From assembly GCA_036794825.1 (NCBI GenBank), contig DAIRGA010000055.1, positions 1-13,462 on the forward strand: 13,462 bases of DNA. Direction: 5' to 3'. A program made the translations under genes and the position numbers. The notes under the pieces were generated by a model. It saw only the letters and a program-made list of their open reading frames with translations, searched no databases and was not told the origin of the DNA. This DNA is from RZYY01 sp036794825 (GTDB taxonomy: Bacteria; Bacteroidota; Bacteroidia; Bacteroidales; 4484-276). Shown piece after piece: positions 12,535 through 13,462 of the stretch (within the stretch, counting starts at the first letter, position 1; the number at the start of each line of letters is the position of its first letter).

Positions 12535-12841
12535 TGCTCAAGTTTTTCATGTAATTAAAAAGCCAGTCACCGGCACGGCTCATGAGTTTAGGTAGTTTAG
12601 CAGGATCGGGCACAGGGTCGTAGAATTCAATAACCCCCATTAAGTAGTATTCGCCGGAAGGTAGCCGGTTGGTTCTGGCACCCTGTTCGTAAATTTTGCA
12701 AAGTTCGTCAACAGTTACGATTTCGCCTTTTGATGGAATGACAATGCCGATAAATCGGGGTTGCTGCGTATGTATCAGGTAAAGGTATTCTGATGCGGCT
12801 ACATTGTGAGCGATAAGGAATTTTGGGGGTTTATTCTTCAT
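12521..12841 (-). CDS. Hypothetical protein next to ParB/IbrB-like gene
   Basis: A 106-aa protein. The frame extends upstream to an ATG at 12985, but that extension overlaps the ParB-like gene by 155 nt. I take MKNKPPKFLIAHNVAASEYL at 12841, an 11-nt overlap with the ParB-like stop. Visible parts: a strand-helix start (FLIAHNVAASEYLYLIHTQQ), strand RFIGIVIPSKGEIVTVDELCKIYEQ, a loop TNRLPSGEYY, strand LMGVIEFYDPVPDP and a C-terminal helix KLMSRAGDWLFNYMKNL. There are no catalytic motifs that I can name. Tight overlap with the ParB-like gene suggests joint expression. Function unknown. Confidence 0.65.
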   Translation of the reverse strand: MKNKPPKFLIAHNVAASEYLYLIHTQQPRFIGIVIPSKGEIVTVDELCKIYEQGARTNRLPSGEYYLMGVIEFYDPVPDPAKLPKLMSRAGDWLFNYMKNLSNEHP

Positions 12842-13376
12842 ATTCGTTGTATTTCTTGTTTTGATGCATGATCCTGTCTTCTGGATTTCGCTCCCATGAA
12901 TTTGAGAACTCAATGCCATTACCAGCATCTTTAGCCACTTCAGCACCACGGCTGTATATAACAACTTCTTCGGCTTCCATGCCAATGCCCTCTGCGATTT
13001 CTGTGAGTGGTAATTTTTCCCGGAGTTTGATGAATAAAGTTTTCATCATCGAAAGTTGGTGTGTTCCCTTAGCTTTATTGTGTCGGACAGTGCTCATCAT
13101 TCGTTCTTCAATGGGCTTATCAATGATTGATACAGGTATTTCTTCAATGTGCATTTTTAAAAGAACTGTGTAACGGTGGAAGCCATCAACAATAACATAC
13201 TTATCATTAACAGAATCATAATATGTAACTATAGGCATAGTCAAGCCATCCGATACAATAGATTTTTTTAAGAGGCGAAACATTTTTGCTTCCATCTTAT
13301 TCGGGTTATAGTCATTGGCCTGTATTTTTTCAATAGGAACAATAACCGGATTCATGCAGGGAAATTTTATCTTCAT
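12831..13376 (-). CDS. ParB/Srx-fold protein resembling IbrB
   Basis: A 181-aa protein. Residues 10-100 form a ParB N-terminal (sulfiredoxin-like) domain: VPIEKIQANDYNPNKM at 13-28, LKKSIVSDGLTMPIVTY at 36-51, then VIVDGFHRYTVL at 61-72. The DGFHR motif stands where classical ParB has GERR. The next piece, IDKPIEERMMSTVRHNKAKGTHQ (85-107), and IAEGIGMEAEEVVIYSR (127-143), a helix-turn-helix, match the IbrB type. IbrB-type proteins act with IbrA, a PAPS-reductase-like partner, and affect prophage gene expression in enterobacteria. Chromosome-partition ParB is less likely because of the short length and lack of a ParA neighbour. The start overlaps the upstream partial gene by 4 nt (ATGA). It may modify or regulate phage DNA. 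The subtype call is by eye. Confidence 0.8.
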   Translation of the reverse strand: MKIKFPCMNPVIVPIEKIQANDYNPNKMEAKMFRLLKKSIVSDGLTMPIVTYYDSVNDKYVIVDGFHRYTVLLKMHIEEIPVSIIDKPIEERMMSTVRHNKAKGTHQLSMMKTLFIKLREKLPLTEIAEGIGMEAEEVVIYSRGAEVAKDAGNGIEFSNSWERNPEDRIMHQNKKYNEYEE

Positions 13377-13462
13377 AATTCGTTGGCTTTTAATTCGTCT
13401 TTTAATCTGTTGAAGTGTTTCATGTTATGTTGTTTTGATGCCCCTCTGGCTTTAATTGCTTT
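13373..13462 (-). CDS. C-terminal fragment of an upstream gene (possible IbrA/PAPS-reductase-like)
   Basis: The frame is open from the window edge for 29 residues, ending FNRLKDELKANEL and then TGA. The fragment is basic and helical. Its stop overlaps the ParB-like start by 4 nt, so it is very probably the preceding gene of the same operon. In ibrAB-type pairs the PAPS-reductase-like gene lies directly upstream of the ParB-like one, which makes that the first guess. The visible residues do not prove it. Confidence 0.55.
   Translation of the reverse strand, partial: KAIKARGASKQHNMKHFNRLKDELKANEL

Overview
The window reads as part of a prophage or phage-derived gene cluster in a Bacteroidota-type bacterium (Bacteroidota, Ignavibacteriota or a close relative). 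Three things point there. Exported proteins have short signal peptides ending in AQ, GQ or SQ. Genes lack clear Shine-Dalgarno sequences. The tape measure protein and several small morphogenesis proteins resemble those of Bacteroidota phages. Every gene I accept lies on the minus strand, so transcription runs from high to low coordinates. Genes are packed with 1-23 nt overlaps or very short gaps, as expected for one late operon.

In order of transcription, the right end (13462-12349) holds the tail of an unidentified gene, a ParB/IbrB-like protein, a 106-aa protein of unknown function and a 61-aa helix-turn-helix protein. The middle (12264-3722) is the morphogenesis core: a 93-aa protein, a portal-like protein, a DUF6712-like protein, four small to medium proteins of probable neck/tail function, and a 1113-aa TP901-type tape measure protein. 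I recognise no terminase, major capsid, prohead protease or tail-tube gene in the window. The left part (3585-1) has two short probably beta-rich proteins, then three consecutive proteins with Sec-type signal peptides, the last a zinc metalloprotease of family M43. These are followed by a NUMOD4/HNH-like protein that has lost its catalytic histidines, and the start of a small protein running off the window.

The most striking feature is not a gene. Three families of short palindromes (A, 21 nt; B, 27 nt; C, 27 nt; eleven copies in all) are scattered through the morphogenesis core, all in one orientation relative to transcription. All five gaps longer than a few bases between core genes hold at least one copy. 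Four family A copies and one family C copy lie inside reading frames as in-frame insertions, three of the A copies in near-tandem in one gene. The variable stem pair of family A changes in a compensated way between copies. The one imperfect outer pair is a G-U wobble on the transcribed strand but an A-C mismatch on the other, which suggests the hairpin matters as RNA. Two family A copies are followed by a shared 20-nt pyrimidine box and then an inverted repeat just before a start codon, giving a composite leader used twice.

The genes probably work together as a late phage operon: portal, neck, tail completion and tape measure proteins, then accessory exported proteins that may modify the host surface or environment. 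Whether this is a complete phage, a remnant or a capsid-less derivative cannot be decided from this window.
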